Assembly: GCF_000224145.3 (NCBI RefSeq)
Contig: NC_020169.2
Location: 1,277,479-1,341,478 of the forward strand
Direction of reading: 5' to 3'
DNA length: 64,000 nucleotides
From: Ciona intestinalis
Taxonomy: Eukaryota; Chordata; Ascidiacea; Phlebobranchia; Cionidae
In this document: one piece after another, positions 36,775 through 47,710 of the stretch
Layout: every line of letters begins with the position of its first letter
Position numbering within the stretch: position 1 is the first letter of the stretch
The notes under the pieces: generated by a model
What the model was told of the DNA's origin: nothing
The model's database searches: none
The model's input: the letters and a program-made list of their open reading frames with translations, nothing else
Made by a program: the position numbers and the translations under genes

Positions 36775-39700
36775 CTAATCGCCGGTCACAATTGATAATA
36801 GTATAGTTATGTCGTCTGGCTTTCCTCCTGAAATTGGTAAGTAGTTTTATAATATTGAATATTGATAAATGTAAAATATTCAATAATAATATTTATCCAA
36901 CGCCATTGCAGAGTGGTTAGCGCGCCTGCCTCTAACCCAGAGGTAATGGGTTCAAGGATCGGTGCTGCTACCATCCTGGTGTATGTTCTCGGCTAAGACA
37001 TTTACCAGCAATTGTTTAAACTAAGTGGTCACTAATGGGTTGACTTACTTGTCAACATTACAGAAAAACAACCATTCGCAAATTTATACACGTGGTAACT
37101 CTGCCGCCACGAGGTGTATGAAAAATAACATCCATGTTATACTGGCTGTTGTTTTCCCACCACGAGAGGATAAAGTTAGGTTCATTCACTTAGTATAATA
37201 ATTTTCCAAACTAATACAAAGTAGTACTTTCACATATTTTTTTTATGCTAAAACAGGGCCATGTGGTAGCACAAGAAACAAAATTCCTAAGGAATCGATT
37301 GAGAAACCACGCTTATTTTGATTTTTAATTTCTAACATTGACAGTAGAAGTTCTCTTGAGAATTACTAATCTACTCTATATGGGTTAGGTACTATGTGGC
37401 ATGTTTTCAAATCCATAGGAACTGAAAATCATGCATAATTTGGCCCATTAGCCCAAGAAGTTAAAATTGTATACCTGTAACAGGGTAGCCATTCTTTCTT
37501 GCTTGTTTAGCAAAAGGTGAAAGATAATCTGGATCATAAGACAAGTCCCTTGCTTGCTCTGCTATATTCCAAACAGTTTGCTTTATGCTTTCATATTGGT
37601 TGTCCTGTTATTAAATATGAATGACCATTTAGTAAAACTACTAAGCTTGTAAGGTTTAAATGAATAATATATGTACAACTACATATATATAGCGTATTTA
37701 ATTACCATTTAAAGAAATCTCAATCATCATACTATGAATACATTTACCTGTTCAGCCATTTATCATATTTAAATATGTAATTATAACACATGACCCATTT
37801 TATGCAAAATAATAAAATATCAACACTTTGTAAAAAATCAATAGGTTTACACATGAGGAATACTATAAGATAGATAATAAGTTAATAACCTTAAGCCTTG
37901 CTAGTTCCTTGAGTATAGCATGGTCTGGCATGTTGTCAAACAAACCATCAGTGGCTGTTAATATAATGTCACCCAACTCAAGGTCAAACGACGTAGTATC
38001 GGCGTCCTCGGCTCTATTAGTAGAATATTAACTTACAGTGAAGTACATTCCTTAGGACTTGTGTTGAGTTATAGAACTACCACCTCTAATTTGATGTATT
38101 AAAACTACTACCTCTAATTTGATGTATTAAACATCATGTTCTTTTCAAAGACTATAATAAAATTTAATAAAAATAAGAGTGTATTGCTTTTATATCAAGA
38201 AACGTTGGTGTAAACAAAGTGAATGATAAATAACATCACTGACTGAGTAACTAATGAGAGTAGTGCAATATGACTGATGACACCAATAGCGTACACACCA
38301 CGTAGAAAATGATGCCATACTATGTGGATATCACTGATGATTACATGGTAAGCTAATGTTAAATGTAAGAGCCCAATGCGAAAAAAATCAATACAACAAG
38401 TAGCTCTAAAGTTGCACTCTTAACAACTAATACAGAAAGCCACAGCGAACTGGGAGATTTTTCTCTAGGGAAATTAAAGGAAACTGTTTAGTATTTTTTA
38501 TTTAATTTAAATTAACATGCATAATTTAACTTCGACAGCAAGTAATTAGCAAAGAACTCACGCATCATTTAACACTTCTTCTCTGTGCTCAGCTGGCGGT
38601 ACAGAGAGTTGGAAAGGAGTGTTAAAAAAATGTTGTTGTTCAGTTGAACGATGCACTACTTCTCCTTTGCGTACAACCATGAAACCAGAGTCACCAAGAT
38701 TAGCTGTGTGTAAGGTCTGCTTGCTACGGTCAAGCACCACCAGACATGCAGTGCTGCTTCCTGTTTAAAGCAACGTCATCTTTAACTTTAAAATACCTTA
38801 AGACTTATGTATCTTGCCTAACAGTGATTATAACATGAAAAGTGGCACTAAAATCCATTTAAAAGATTGTGTACAAAAAACTTTTATAGGGTATATATAT
38901 ATATATATATAATATATAGAATACAGTTAACTTTTATAAATTTATGTTATTTTTATACATAGTTAAGTTTAACATGCAATATTTAATTTATATTTGTAAC
39001 AGTAGGCTAATACAAACACATGTGTCCTTAAAGTTAAGTTTACTGCACATTGCAATCACAAAAAGTAAGAATACATATGTATTTAATATACAGCCTATAT
39101 AATAAATTAATAGCCCTAAATGGCACAAGCTATAAGCTGTTGTATGTAACTTTTTTGCTAAGAACTAAACTGTAACAACTTCTTACTTTCTTTATTGTAA
39201 AAATTCCAAGGTTATATTATTAACTCATACTCACTGTTTATATTGTACTAAAATTACATTAATAAATAAACTGAACATATTTGAACAACAAGTTGACTTA
39301 ACGTCATTTATTTAGCATAATACTATCTATAAATAAAGATATTTGTCAACTGTTCAGTTTTATTGAAATTTATGACATCAACTTTGAAACTATTTGTGTG
39401 TAACAAATAGGAAAACATGATAGGTATTAAATGCTAACGAAGTAGTTATATATACATTTATCAACCTAATCAATGCTTAATATTAACTTTAACATAATAG
39501 AATAAAACACTTAATATCATTAACATTAATATGTTGCTAGAAAATGGGCCAACACGATTAATTTTTACCATTGTTTTCAATGAATATACAATGTATCAGA
39601 ATCAGCAGTTGTACCTGCAAGGGGAACTTTATCTTGTAAAAGTTCATTATATCCTGATGCTAATAAATCAGCAGGTTGACTTGGTACAAAGCGTCCAGTT

Positions 39701-41162
39701 TTCACCATCATTTCACAAGCATCCATTAATTTCTTTGAAAATTGTGAAGGATCAATTCCATATGCTCTCCACCCACCAACACCATCTGCTACTCCTATAA
39801 AGGAAATAAAAGAATTGCAATAATGTATTTATTCAAGCATGAACTAGGGATTTCAAGACATTTGTAGTATAATGCAGTAATACCATTTGGCAAAATAAAA
39901 ATGCAACCAAATGAATGGTTTTAACCTTTTAAACAATGTTTCATAGTTTCAATGCAAATTAAAATGATTTATATATATTAAAACATTTTTAATAAACTAA
40001 AAATATTATTGGAAACTGGAAATCCATATAAGTTGATTATACAGGATTAAATATTAAATCACACTGATTCTGAGATATCACTGTTGAACAAGCCTTTACT
40101 TTAGTATGATTTTTCAACACCTTATTCAGCTGTGGTTTAATACTTATTAGTTTTATTTATAGCACCAGTTTGGAAATCACTGCTACACAGTGCTGGTAAT
40201 GAATTCTGGAATTATAGCTGATATTTCATAAATGATTCACCTAAAACATCAGCAGCTTTATAGTAAGTAACAAAGCAAGCATCATCTCCATATAAACGTT
40301 TGTCAAGCAAAGAAACTGCTCTGGGTGGGATTCGTGAGGTTCTTCGTATCGGGGAATCAAACTTAGAAAAACCAGAAACAGCGGAGACCAAACGGCACAA
40401 GTGTGTGGATGTGGCTGCAAATATAATAGGTGTTTTCAATCAATATCTTGGCAATGTGACATTAAATTGTCAATTAGTAACTGTCAGACAACATGACATG
40501 CAAGATGAAGGGGTATAGAATTCTTAAATATAGAATAGAATAACTAAATTACTGCCTATTTAATTAGGATGATGGAACCCTCTTTTATGAATATATTTGG
40601 AATGCAATATAGCTAATCCTTTTGCAACAAAATTACTAATGCAGTTTGGTATCAGCCTATCTGTGGCGGAGTGTACAGCAAAAAGCAACAGTCTATTAAC
40701 ACAAAATGCTACTTTGCAGATTGGCTTCTGCTAGGAACTGGCACAGCCCATGGCAGTCACAGCTCACATGCATGTTTTTGTTTTCAACTTTTTGTTAGAC
40801 ACAGCATAATTGTCCAAAGCATGGCAAATAATTAAAGAACAAACCAAATCTGTATTTGAATGAAATATGATTTCTTAATGATGCATGAAATTGAGTATTT
40901 TTATGCAGATTTTCAACAAATGTATGTGTGTGAGATCTACTCATTGCCATATTTTGCAGTATAGCTAGTAACCCCACAATATTACTTAGCCCCACTCGCT
41001 TCTCAATACCAAACAGATACCTGAGTTTGGTGATGATCTAGAACTACTCTGGATGCCTCGAGGATCCCGAGGAACAAACGGGATTCCATTAAAATGCTCT
41101 GGACTTAAACTGTTAGCTACTGCACGAGCAGCATAACGTCCGTATGTCATCACAGAGAACAT
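36775..41162 (-). CDS. PPTC7: mitochondrial protein phosphatase PTC7 homologue
   Basis: Seven minus-strand exons: 41021-41162, 40241-40414, 39615-39794, 38562-38760, 37890-38013, 37475-37604, 36775-36827 (333 residues; human 304). It begins [15 protein letters not shown], parallel to human MFSVLSYGRLVARAV. PP2C signatures in order are [17 protein letters not shown] (D109), [24 protein letters not shown] (D254) and KPDDIT (D321/D322), matching the Mn/Mg ligands. PPTC7 dephosphorylates mitochondrial matrix proteins, supports coenzyme Q synthesis and restrains BNIP3/NIX mitophagy. The 53-nt last exon, separated by a SINE-bearing 647-bp intron, was found by its [14 protein letters not shown] reading. 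An in-frame ATG 24 codons upstream (41232-41234) is an alternative start. The second exon encodes a spacer longer than the human one. Confidence 0.94.
36899..37190 (+). mobile_element. tRNA-derived SINE, best copy
   Basis: Starts with a tRNA-like head: A-box TGGTTAGCGCGCC (36914-36926) and B-box GGGTTCAAG (36948-36956), the RNA polymerase III internal promoter. The 3' half of the cloverleaf cannot pair with the 5' half, so it is not a functional tRNA. The tail includes GGTCACTAATGGGTTGAC, ACGTGGTAACTCTGCCGCC and GAGGATAAAG, followed by a TTCATTCA-like end. It lies in the last PPTC7 intron. Confidence 0.8.
38080..38130. repeat. about 26-bp tandem duplication
   Basis: CTACYACCTCTAATTTGATG repeated twice within a PPTC7 intron. 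Confidence 0.85.
38889..38920. repeat. (TA)n microsatellite
   Basis: Simple repeat in a PPTC7 intron. Confidence 0.9.
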
Positions 41163-41234
41163 CCTGGTGAGCACCTCCGGTGGGTGCCACGATGTAAGCA
41201 GCTTACACAATCGAAACGTTAGTTTCTCAGTCAT

Positions 41235-43524
41235 GCAGCAAAATAATTAAGGAAATCATCTACGAGATCTAATATTGTGTCTGCTGCATGGATTGTTAGT
41301 TTTGAAAAATATTGGTTAAATATATTAAACACGAACAATGTGAAACTGGTGCTATTTCCTGTGTATATTATTAGTTTATTACCTCAAACAGTATTACTAA
41401 TCGCATATTTCAAATCAAACATAATATTTTTTTAAATATACTAACATTTTGAGCTTTACATTTATATAATGCAACCTATAAAATAAAAGCTCTAAAACAA
41501 ATACGATTAGTAATACATAAATACAAGGTATTTTTAGGTCTTTAGCACCACACAATATTGTTTGAGATAACTGTATAATGCAACTTACGTAATAAGCTGC
41601 AAATACCTTCATTCTTCAAACACTCAGTTTCGCCTTTGTGCATGCAAAACGTAATGAAAAGGTTATTTAACACAGTTCTTTGTAACGAAAGCAGTGCGTC
41701 ATGCTTTCGGCTGAAGAACACTCGACATACGTTGGTATGGTCTCATAACGTTCTACGGTTTAAAAGCGTATTTTACACTTCACGAATTGAACTTTAATAG
41801 ATAAAATATTGAACGTTAACTAAATCCACTGAAGTATTTGGATCGTGTGTTTCTTCAATTTGATAGAAAGTCTTGCCCTTTGCTAATATCGACTAGGCGG
41901 CGTACTGTGGCAAATGTTAAAGAATGTTACTTGTTTTTTCCCCGCGCAACGACAGTCGTTACAACCCGGGTACCAGCCACCAGGAATGGTCCAAAATTAA
42001 ATTTAAAAACATAAAATAAACTGAATTTTGAAACATTTACAATTAACACCACAACCCTAATATTCCCTGTTTTGTGAACACTTAATTAGAATTTACAAGC
42101 AAGTGAAGCAACACATGTGCCACAATACTAAAAAATAGGAAACCAAGTTTCAGCAAAATAATGTTTTGCTGTAGGCCTGTAGCAAATCTTAAATGTGAGA
42201 ATTCTATTCTGCTTATTATCGATCAATAAACGGATTAAATCACTTTATTTGGGTTAATGATCCTTATTCAACTGTCTTATTTTCTAAATACTTGAATTAT
42301 ATTTTTTGCACAAGGCGATGTTTTGTATAGCTCCCATTTATTATCACTGGAATACTAGTTGCCAAGCGGCAACAGTATTATATCAAAACACAAGAATTTG
42401 ATGAAAACATAAAGAACACAAAAGTAAAACTACGGTCTACAGTGGTTATTAAATAGCTTCACATTAAAAATCACATAAAAGCATTAAAATAGTATCGACA
42501 TGATGTAGTGCAAATGACACTTATTTATCCTAGTTTGGTGAAGGAACTCAAATTCGAGAACACCTTGAATATAGATTAAATCACTAGGTTTTTTAATTAT
42601 TGATGCTTGCTTAATTGTCATTTCATAGTATATATTATTTTACATACAAGGAGATTGTTGCAGTTGCCATTTATAATCACTAAATGCTGTTAGCATTAAA
42701 CCGAAACACTGCAAATACCTAATCGAAGGATAACAAGGTAAAAGCTGCACTACAAAAAAAACAAAACAGAATAACAAGGTAAAAAACTGCACTAGAGTGA
42801 TTATTGAATTACATGCAATAAACTTTTCAATAACAGCACAAATAGCATCAAAATAGTGTTTGCGTGGCATAGGTAAACATATGACACTTCTTGATCCTTG
42901 GTTGGTAGAGAAACTTGAAAAAAATGCATATTACAGTAAAAACAAATTGTTCTATTAAAAACAAAAACAGTAGGCCTACAACACAAACTATATACCATAA
43001 TAAAACATCTCAAAAAATTGAATTTTCAAGATTATAATGAGTTATACTCGTGGAACTTTTGAACTAAAAAAATTAAGACAGAATTTGTAAATATTCATCA
43101 TAAACTAAAACTCATTATACTGAACAAATGAACAGCAATGCGATATTATATTACGCCTGGCATAAACAACTTATTCATATTATATGAAGTAATTACATTT
43201 TCTAGCTTTAAAACTCACACAACATAGCACAATTACAAAAAAAGTGATTTGCCTGACATATCAAAACTATAAAACAAATGTATAAAGTTTTAGTCAAATG
43301 AAATTTCTAAATTAGAAACCAAATTTACTTTAGATCAAACTTTTCTCACATTTGCTAGTAAAGGCAGTAAGGCACTTATTTCCATTAAATAAAATAATAA
43401 GATAGCAGCCTTGGCAGAGTATAACTATAAAATTATTAAACTTCTCAAAAAACTAATTTTTGTAAGCTACAACACATATTTTTCTGAAAAATAAATTTTA
43501 GCTTTATAACTTTGTTTACATTTA
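41235..43524. other. PPTC7 upstream and 3' flank of the orphan gene
   Basis: AT-rich and without coding signal. Two diverged blocks resemble each other (about 42437-42560 and 42793-42915: TTATTAAATAG / TTATTGAATTA, AGCATTAAAATAGT / AGCATCAAAATAGT, ATGACACTT), suggesting an old local duplication. Confidence 0.45.
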
Positions 43525-45387
43525 TCAATCATTCACAAGTTCTACTGGACTTCCCAGGATGATTGGAATATGTGTATCGTTAAGGGTATAAAAAAAGGGA
43601 TTATCTTTTTCTTCTGTCCCACTCCAACAGTAACAAGAAATTGAACCATTTGTAGTAGCCAATTCCACTTCTATGATGCTTAGTGGTGGTGCTCTTGTGA
43701 ACCACCTATTCAATATTTTCTCTGTGTCTCTTTTATTTAAACCAATTGCCTGCCTCTGAGAATCCGAGAGCTTTGAAGGATCACAACCAACCTTTTCACT
43801 CAACTCTCTCCATTGGCCTAGTAAGGTGCCAACTGATCTTTGGAGTTTTGTAAACCAATTCTTCTCCAATTTTGCATTTACACATTGCCTATAAAACCAC
43901 TCCAAATTTGGACACTGACAGTCTGGGGTTTCGGATAATACACCACACAGCCTTTGTAGTTCTTTGTGAAAAGGCATGTAGGGCTTTTCATCTTTCGGCC
44001 CAATGTTATATCGTTTATCTTTTAATAGTTCCTCAATAAAGCTAGATACAATGTTATTGGGATCCCAATTGTACCTAGTAAGCAATGCAAAAAGAATCTG
44101 TAGCAGGTGGACATTTAGAACTCTTAGTTGCCATTTAAAACATTTACCAATAATTAGATTTTCAGATTTGCCTTTTTTGAAAAGCAAGCTTGATTGCCAT
44201 ACTTTTTCATTAGCAATTCTAACTCGTTCTAGAAATAACTTAAACTCTTTCTCAAAGGTTGGCGTTGTTGGTTCAATACTAGTTTTATTTGCAAAATAAT
44301 TGCTATAGGCAAGTTCCAAATCAGAAAAAGTATCGAAAAAATCTGCCAGTGGTTGACCAGTAGTCCCCAACTTTTTTAACCCATCTACAGCTGATATTGG
44401 ATAGTCAGTGCAACCATGTTGTTCAAAATATTCTGATTCTTCTTTATAATGCTTAAGCATTTGTTTCATGAAATCTTCATTTTGGATCATTTTCTCCTCA
44501 AGGTCTACCACACATGAAAGTTTTATCAGATCTCTTATTACTTTAAATCCCGTTTTAAACACAGCATTCAATCCATTTGAATCACAATTGATATTCATCA
44601 ATTTTAGAGTAGGATAATTTGCACTGTTAACTGTACTCTCATTTTTTAAACCATCCAAATTCTCTATGTGCATACTTATGCTTCCTTCAAACAACTCTTT
44701 GTAAGGATCACATTGAGGGTCAATGGATGTGCTTACTTGGTTTAGCATATCTGTATTTATCGGTTTGTCTTTTAAATCTCTTAAAGACCTAATTATTTTT
44801 GTTTCCTGTTTTAATTTGTCCTGTGTAGCTTGGTTCATTGACTTGGTTTGTTCAGTTTTTAAATGCAAGAGATTATTTACTTCACAATTTATAGCACCTT
44901 GCCAAGCCTTTGCATGCTTTCCATGACCTCTAACGGTTAATTCAAATTTTCCACTTGTTATGGTATAGTGAAAACCAGTTTTTAAACCTTCTGTGGGGAA
45001 AAAATCGTTTATCAATATCTTGAGTTCCCAATCTTTAGGGCCACGTACACAGTCACCTGGTTTGCCATTCCAAATTTCCGAAAACACTTCCTTTTGGGAT
45101 GTTGTAGATTTACAAACTGATATAGCAATTGTTTCTTCTGTAACTACATAATTGGCGTTACTTGGTTTGTACCAATCAGGGAAAAAAATGATGTCCAGGC
45201 CTTGATCTTTGTAAGCCTTATCATATCGGAAAGCTTTAAGTGCTCGGTACAATATAAAAAGGCACTGTGTTTGAGAACGAACCACAAAACACCGGAATGC
45301 AGATGAAGATTCGGCAGTTTTATATGGTTCAAGAGTAGATTCTGCAATTTCGCCAAAATTCACAACACGAGAATTGGCGGAACTCAT
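43525..45387 (-). CDS. unrecognised 620-residue intronless protein
   Basis: A single uninterrupted frame runs from ATG (45385-45387) to the stop at 43525-43527, far longer than chance in this AT-rich sequence. I recognise no family. Visible features: a mixed beta-looking N-terminal part (FRCFVVRSQTQCLFILYRAL, TEETIAISVCKS, FHYTITSGKFELTVRG), a lysine/glutamine-rich helical stretch (KTEQTKSMNQATQDKLKQET, about 180-215), a long helical middle, a cysteine pair region (DCQCPNLEWFYRQC) and an ordered-looking C-terminus (SIIEVELATTNGSISCYCWS). No signal peptide, membrane segment or zinc-finger spacing is evident. Codon use looks host-like, and there is no nearby capsid, polymerase or integrase frame. 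It could be a fast-evolving or lineage-specific gene, or a retrogene. Nuclear or cytosolic location is likely but unproven. Confidence 0.75.
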   Translation of the reverse strand: MSSANSRVVNFGEIAESTLEPYKTAESSSAFRCFVVRSQTQCLFILYRALKAFRYDKAYKDQGLDIIFFPDWYKPSNANYVVTEETIAISVCKSTTSQKEVFSEIWNGKPGDCVRGPKDWELKILINDFFPTEGLKTGFHYTITSGKFELTVRGHGKHAKAWQGAINCEVNNLLHLKTEQTKSMNQATQDKLKQETKIIRSLRDLKDKPINTDMLNQVSTSIDPQCDPYKELFEGSISMHIENLDGLKNESTVNSANYPTLKLMNINCDSNGLNAVFKTGFKVIRDLIKLSCVVDLEEKMIQNEDFMKQMLKHYKEESEYFEQHGCTDYPISAVDGLKKLGTTGQPLADFFDTFSDLELAYSNYFANKTSIEPTTPTFEKEFKLFLERVRIANEKVWQSSLLFKKGKSENLIIGKCFKWQLRVLNVHLLQILFALLTRYNWDPNNIVSSFIEELLKDKRYNIGPKDEKPYMPFHKELQRLCGVLSETPDCQCPNLEWFYRQCVNAKLEKNWFTKLQRSVGTLLGQWRELSEKVGCDPSKLSDSQRQAIGLNKRDTEKILNRWFTRAPPLSIIEVELATTNGSISCYCWSGTEEKDNPFFYTLNDTHIPIILGSPVELVND

Positions 45388-45597
45388 TAGTCTTGTAAAA
45401 AAAAATATTTAAATAATATAAAATTAAGTGCAATCAGCATATAAGTGCCGTAATACACATAAAAAGGCTAAACGTGATTGTTAAAAAATAAAAAAAGCTA
45501 TTATTTCAGCAGATTTTTTCGGCAGAACTAAAGTCGAGTTATGCCCAGCCATAGAAATACGAATTAAGGGCACACGAATTAAGGGCCCACTATAAAG

Positions 45598-45637
45598 GAG
45601 TCGTATAAACACCTTTTTATGGGTAATTCTATGGCTC
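45598..45637. mobile_element. 40-bp inverted-repeat micro-element sharing ends with the 489-bp element at 53732
   Basis: Left end GAGTCGTATAAACACC and right end (reversed) GAGCCATAGAATTACC are the two ends of the 53732-54220 element brought within 8 bp of each other. Flanking 12-mers (45586-45597 and 45638-45649) share CACTATAA at the same offset, consistent with a decayed target duplication. Confidence 0.6.
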
Positions 45638-45650
45638 TGCACTATAATAC

Positions 45651-45676
45651 CATAGAATACTGAACAGTATTCTATG
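45651..45676. mobile_element. 26-bp perfect hairpin flanked by 7-bp direct repeats
   Basis: Arms CATAGAATACTG and CAGTATTCTATG are exact reverse complements around a 2-base loop. ATAATAC occurs immediately left (45644-45650) and right (45677-45683). The exact 7-bp repeats suggest insertion of the hairpin as a unit. Confidence 0.6.
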
Positions 45677-45722
45677 ATAATACCCGATAGAAAATTAACC
45701 ACATATAAATTGTTGTTACGTC

Positions 45723-46857
45723 TGTTGCAACTCGACGCCTAAAGTGACGTCACATAACCCAATCCCAATACTTAATTAATCAATGCCAACAGTGCGGATA
45801 CGACTTATCTCATAAAAGACTTTCCCATGAAAACAAACCCCCCGTTGAACGAGGTTAATGACATCCCGTTCAGCCGATGACAGGCCCAAATCGATTCCCT
45901 TTTATCGCATGACGTCACACTGCTGTCACGTGATTCTGTCCGCTATATAATTCGCCTTTTCCCTAACACAATAACTAATAACGAGAAACCACTATCGGCA
46001 CTGAGACCTCGAGGTCAGTCTAGGTTCATGGCGGGCTCTTCCGAGCCTTTGCCCAGCCGTCAAGTAAGCTTTTGCCCGATACCGTATCGTGTACTTGTAT
46101 ACCAGAAAAAGGAATAAAACATAGCAAGATATCATGAACTGTTTGGTTTCTGGTTATAAAAGCAATTAGTACTACAGTAGATATAGCACCCCGCGGAAGC
46201 CTGTATATGGATCGGNNNNNNNNNNNNNNNNNNNNNNNNNNNNNNNNNNNNNNNNNNNNNNNNNNATGAGACCCACATATCAATTTCTCATTGCCGAAAG
46301 GGAGCTATTGTTGCAACTCGACGCCTAAAGTGACGTCACATAACCCAATCCCAATACTTAATTAATCAATGCCAACAGTGCGGATACGACTTATCTCATA
46401 AAAGACTTTCCCATGAAAACAAACCCCCCGTTGAACGAGGTTAATGACATCCCGTTCAGCCGATGACAGGCCCAAATCGATTCCCTTTTATCGCATGACG
46501 TCACACTGCTGTCACGTGATTCTGTCCGCTATATAATTCGCCTTTTCCCTAACACAATAACTAATAACGAGAAACCACTATCGGCACTGAGACCTCGAGG
46601 TCAGTCTAGGTTCATGGCGGGCTCTTCCGAGCCTTTGCCCAGCCGTCAAGTAAGCTTTTGCCCGATACCGTATCGTGTACTTGTATACCAGAAAAAGGAA
46701 TAAAACATAGCAAGATATCATGAACTGTTTGGTTTCTGGTTATAAAAGCAATTAGTACTACAGTAGATATAGCACCCCGCGGAAGCCTGTATATGGAGTC
46801 GGATCAGCACGGAGTCATATAACCCAACCAGCGATCTTGTATATTCAGTGGGGGCTA
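45723..46857 (+). mobile_element. LTR retroelement: two near-identical LTRs with the interior in an assembly gap
   Basis: Left LTR 45723-46215 (its end is cut by the gap) and right LTR 46309-46857 (about 549 bp) appear identical over about 490 bp, so the insertion looks recent. Each LTR has two TGACGTCA (CRE-like) sites, a TATATAA box and a downstream AATAAA, as expected of U3-R-U5. A purine tract (GAAAGGGAG) precedes the right LTR, like a polypurine tract. (T)ACGTC flanks both outer ends (45717-45722 and 46858-46863), a 5-6-bp target duplication. The termini are TG...TA or TG...TAT rather than TG...CA, which is unusual. Superfamily cannot be set because no internal coding region is assembled. 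Confidence 0.6.
46216..46265. other. assembly gap (50 N)
   Basis: Fifty unknown bases, probably a placeholder size. The gap falls exactly between two long direct repeats, a typical assembly collapse point. Confidence 0.99.
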
Positions 46858-46863
46858 TACGTC

Positions 46864-46897
46864 CACGGCCTACTAGAGATATCTCTAGTAGGCCGTG
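46864..46897. mobile_element. 34-bp perfect palindrome, copy 1 of a hairpin family
   Basis: Arms of 17 bp, CACGGCCTACTAGAGAT and its exact reverse complement, with no loop. Flanked by TACGTC on the left (46858-46863) and TTACGTC on the right (46898-46904). The same arms recur at 54097. Confidence 0.75.
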
Positions 46898-46904
46898 TTA
46901 CGTC

Positions 46905-47487
46905 GCAAAATAAGCTTCGCCGTCGTAACCCAATAACATGACAACGTAGCCTACGTGGTAATTTAAACATTTAAATAAGTTTGTAAAACGGGATTTTACA
47001 GTAGAAAGGGAGGGGTTTAAGCCAAATTTTTTTTGCGCAAGTTAGTACTCCCCCTTTAATCACGTCTATTTGCACCAATAGTGAGATCAAAGAATACTCT
47101 TTGGTGAGATCATGTAGCAGTTTGATTTGAATTGTTTTACTGGTCACCAGTTGTAGTGATAAAGAAGGGGGCCCACATACAGGCCTTGCGGGGGTCTTCT
47201 ATATCTTAAAACGCCACTGGGTCAATTAATGGTTTAACCCCCCAAAAAAAATTCAACGTTTTTTTGTTGTATTATCATCAAAAATAATATATTAAAAATC
47301 TAGGGAAATCGGAATCCAGGAGAGTTGTTACTTTCAAGGTGGTCGCCGAAACAGTAAAATGACAATAATTCAATTAATGTTCATGCCAAACCTCTAATTC
47401 TGGCGTCTAACCCTAGGTTTGGAGTAGTGAAGAATTCATTATAACAATTTAAAATGAAATAAACTCATTAGTTTAATGGAAAGACTT
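46905..47487. other. Intergenic, no feature seen
   Basis: Flank between the insertion nest and the METTL27 cluster. No coding signal or repeat recognised. Confidence 0.5.
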
Positions 47488-47710
47488 ATAGTAGGGTGAG
47501 GAAGATGGGACACTTAAGCACATATTGCCAAATATTTTCAAAATCAAAAGTGTCACATATTGTACTTCAATAACCCCTAAGGTATAAATTTTTTAATTAA
47601 AAGAAAACCTTTGAAAATTTAGCAATAAAAACCCACAAAACTGCAATGTGAGGGAAATGGGAAAAAGTCTCGTTTGATAAAGTGTCCCATCTCACCCCAC
47701 TCTACTATAT
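47488..47710 (+). repeat. MITE copy 14, variant with a different interior
   Basis: Same terminal repeats (TATAGTAGGGTGAGGAAGAT left, CACCCCACTCTACTATAT right), but the central 120 bp do not match the other copies. This indicates a second subfamily mobilised by the same ends. Confidence 0.8.

Noticed and set aside
36899-36975. tRNA gene
   Set aside because: A- and B-boxes are present, but the acceptor and T-arm strands do not pair, and the sequence continues into a repeat tail shared with other copies; it is a SINE head.
44003-44299. Plus-strand open frame opposite the orphan gene
   Set aside because: Antisense of the 620-residue frame; short and without motifs.
45900-46130. Stand-alone small RNA gene with TATA box and AATAAA
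   Set aside because: The whole block is repeated as a direct LTR-like pair, so these signals are better explained as LTR promoter and polyadenylation signal.
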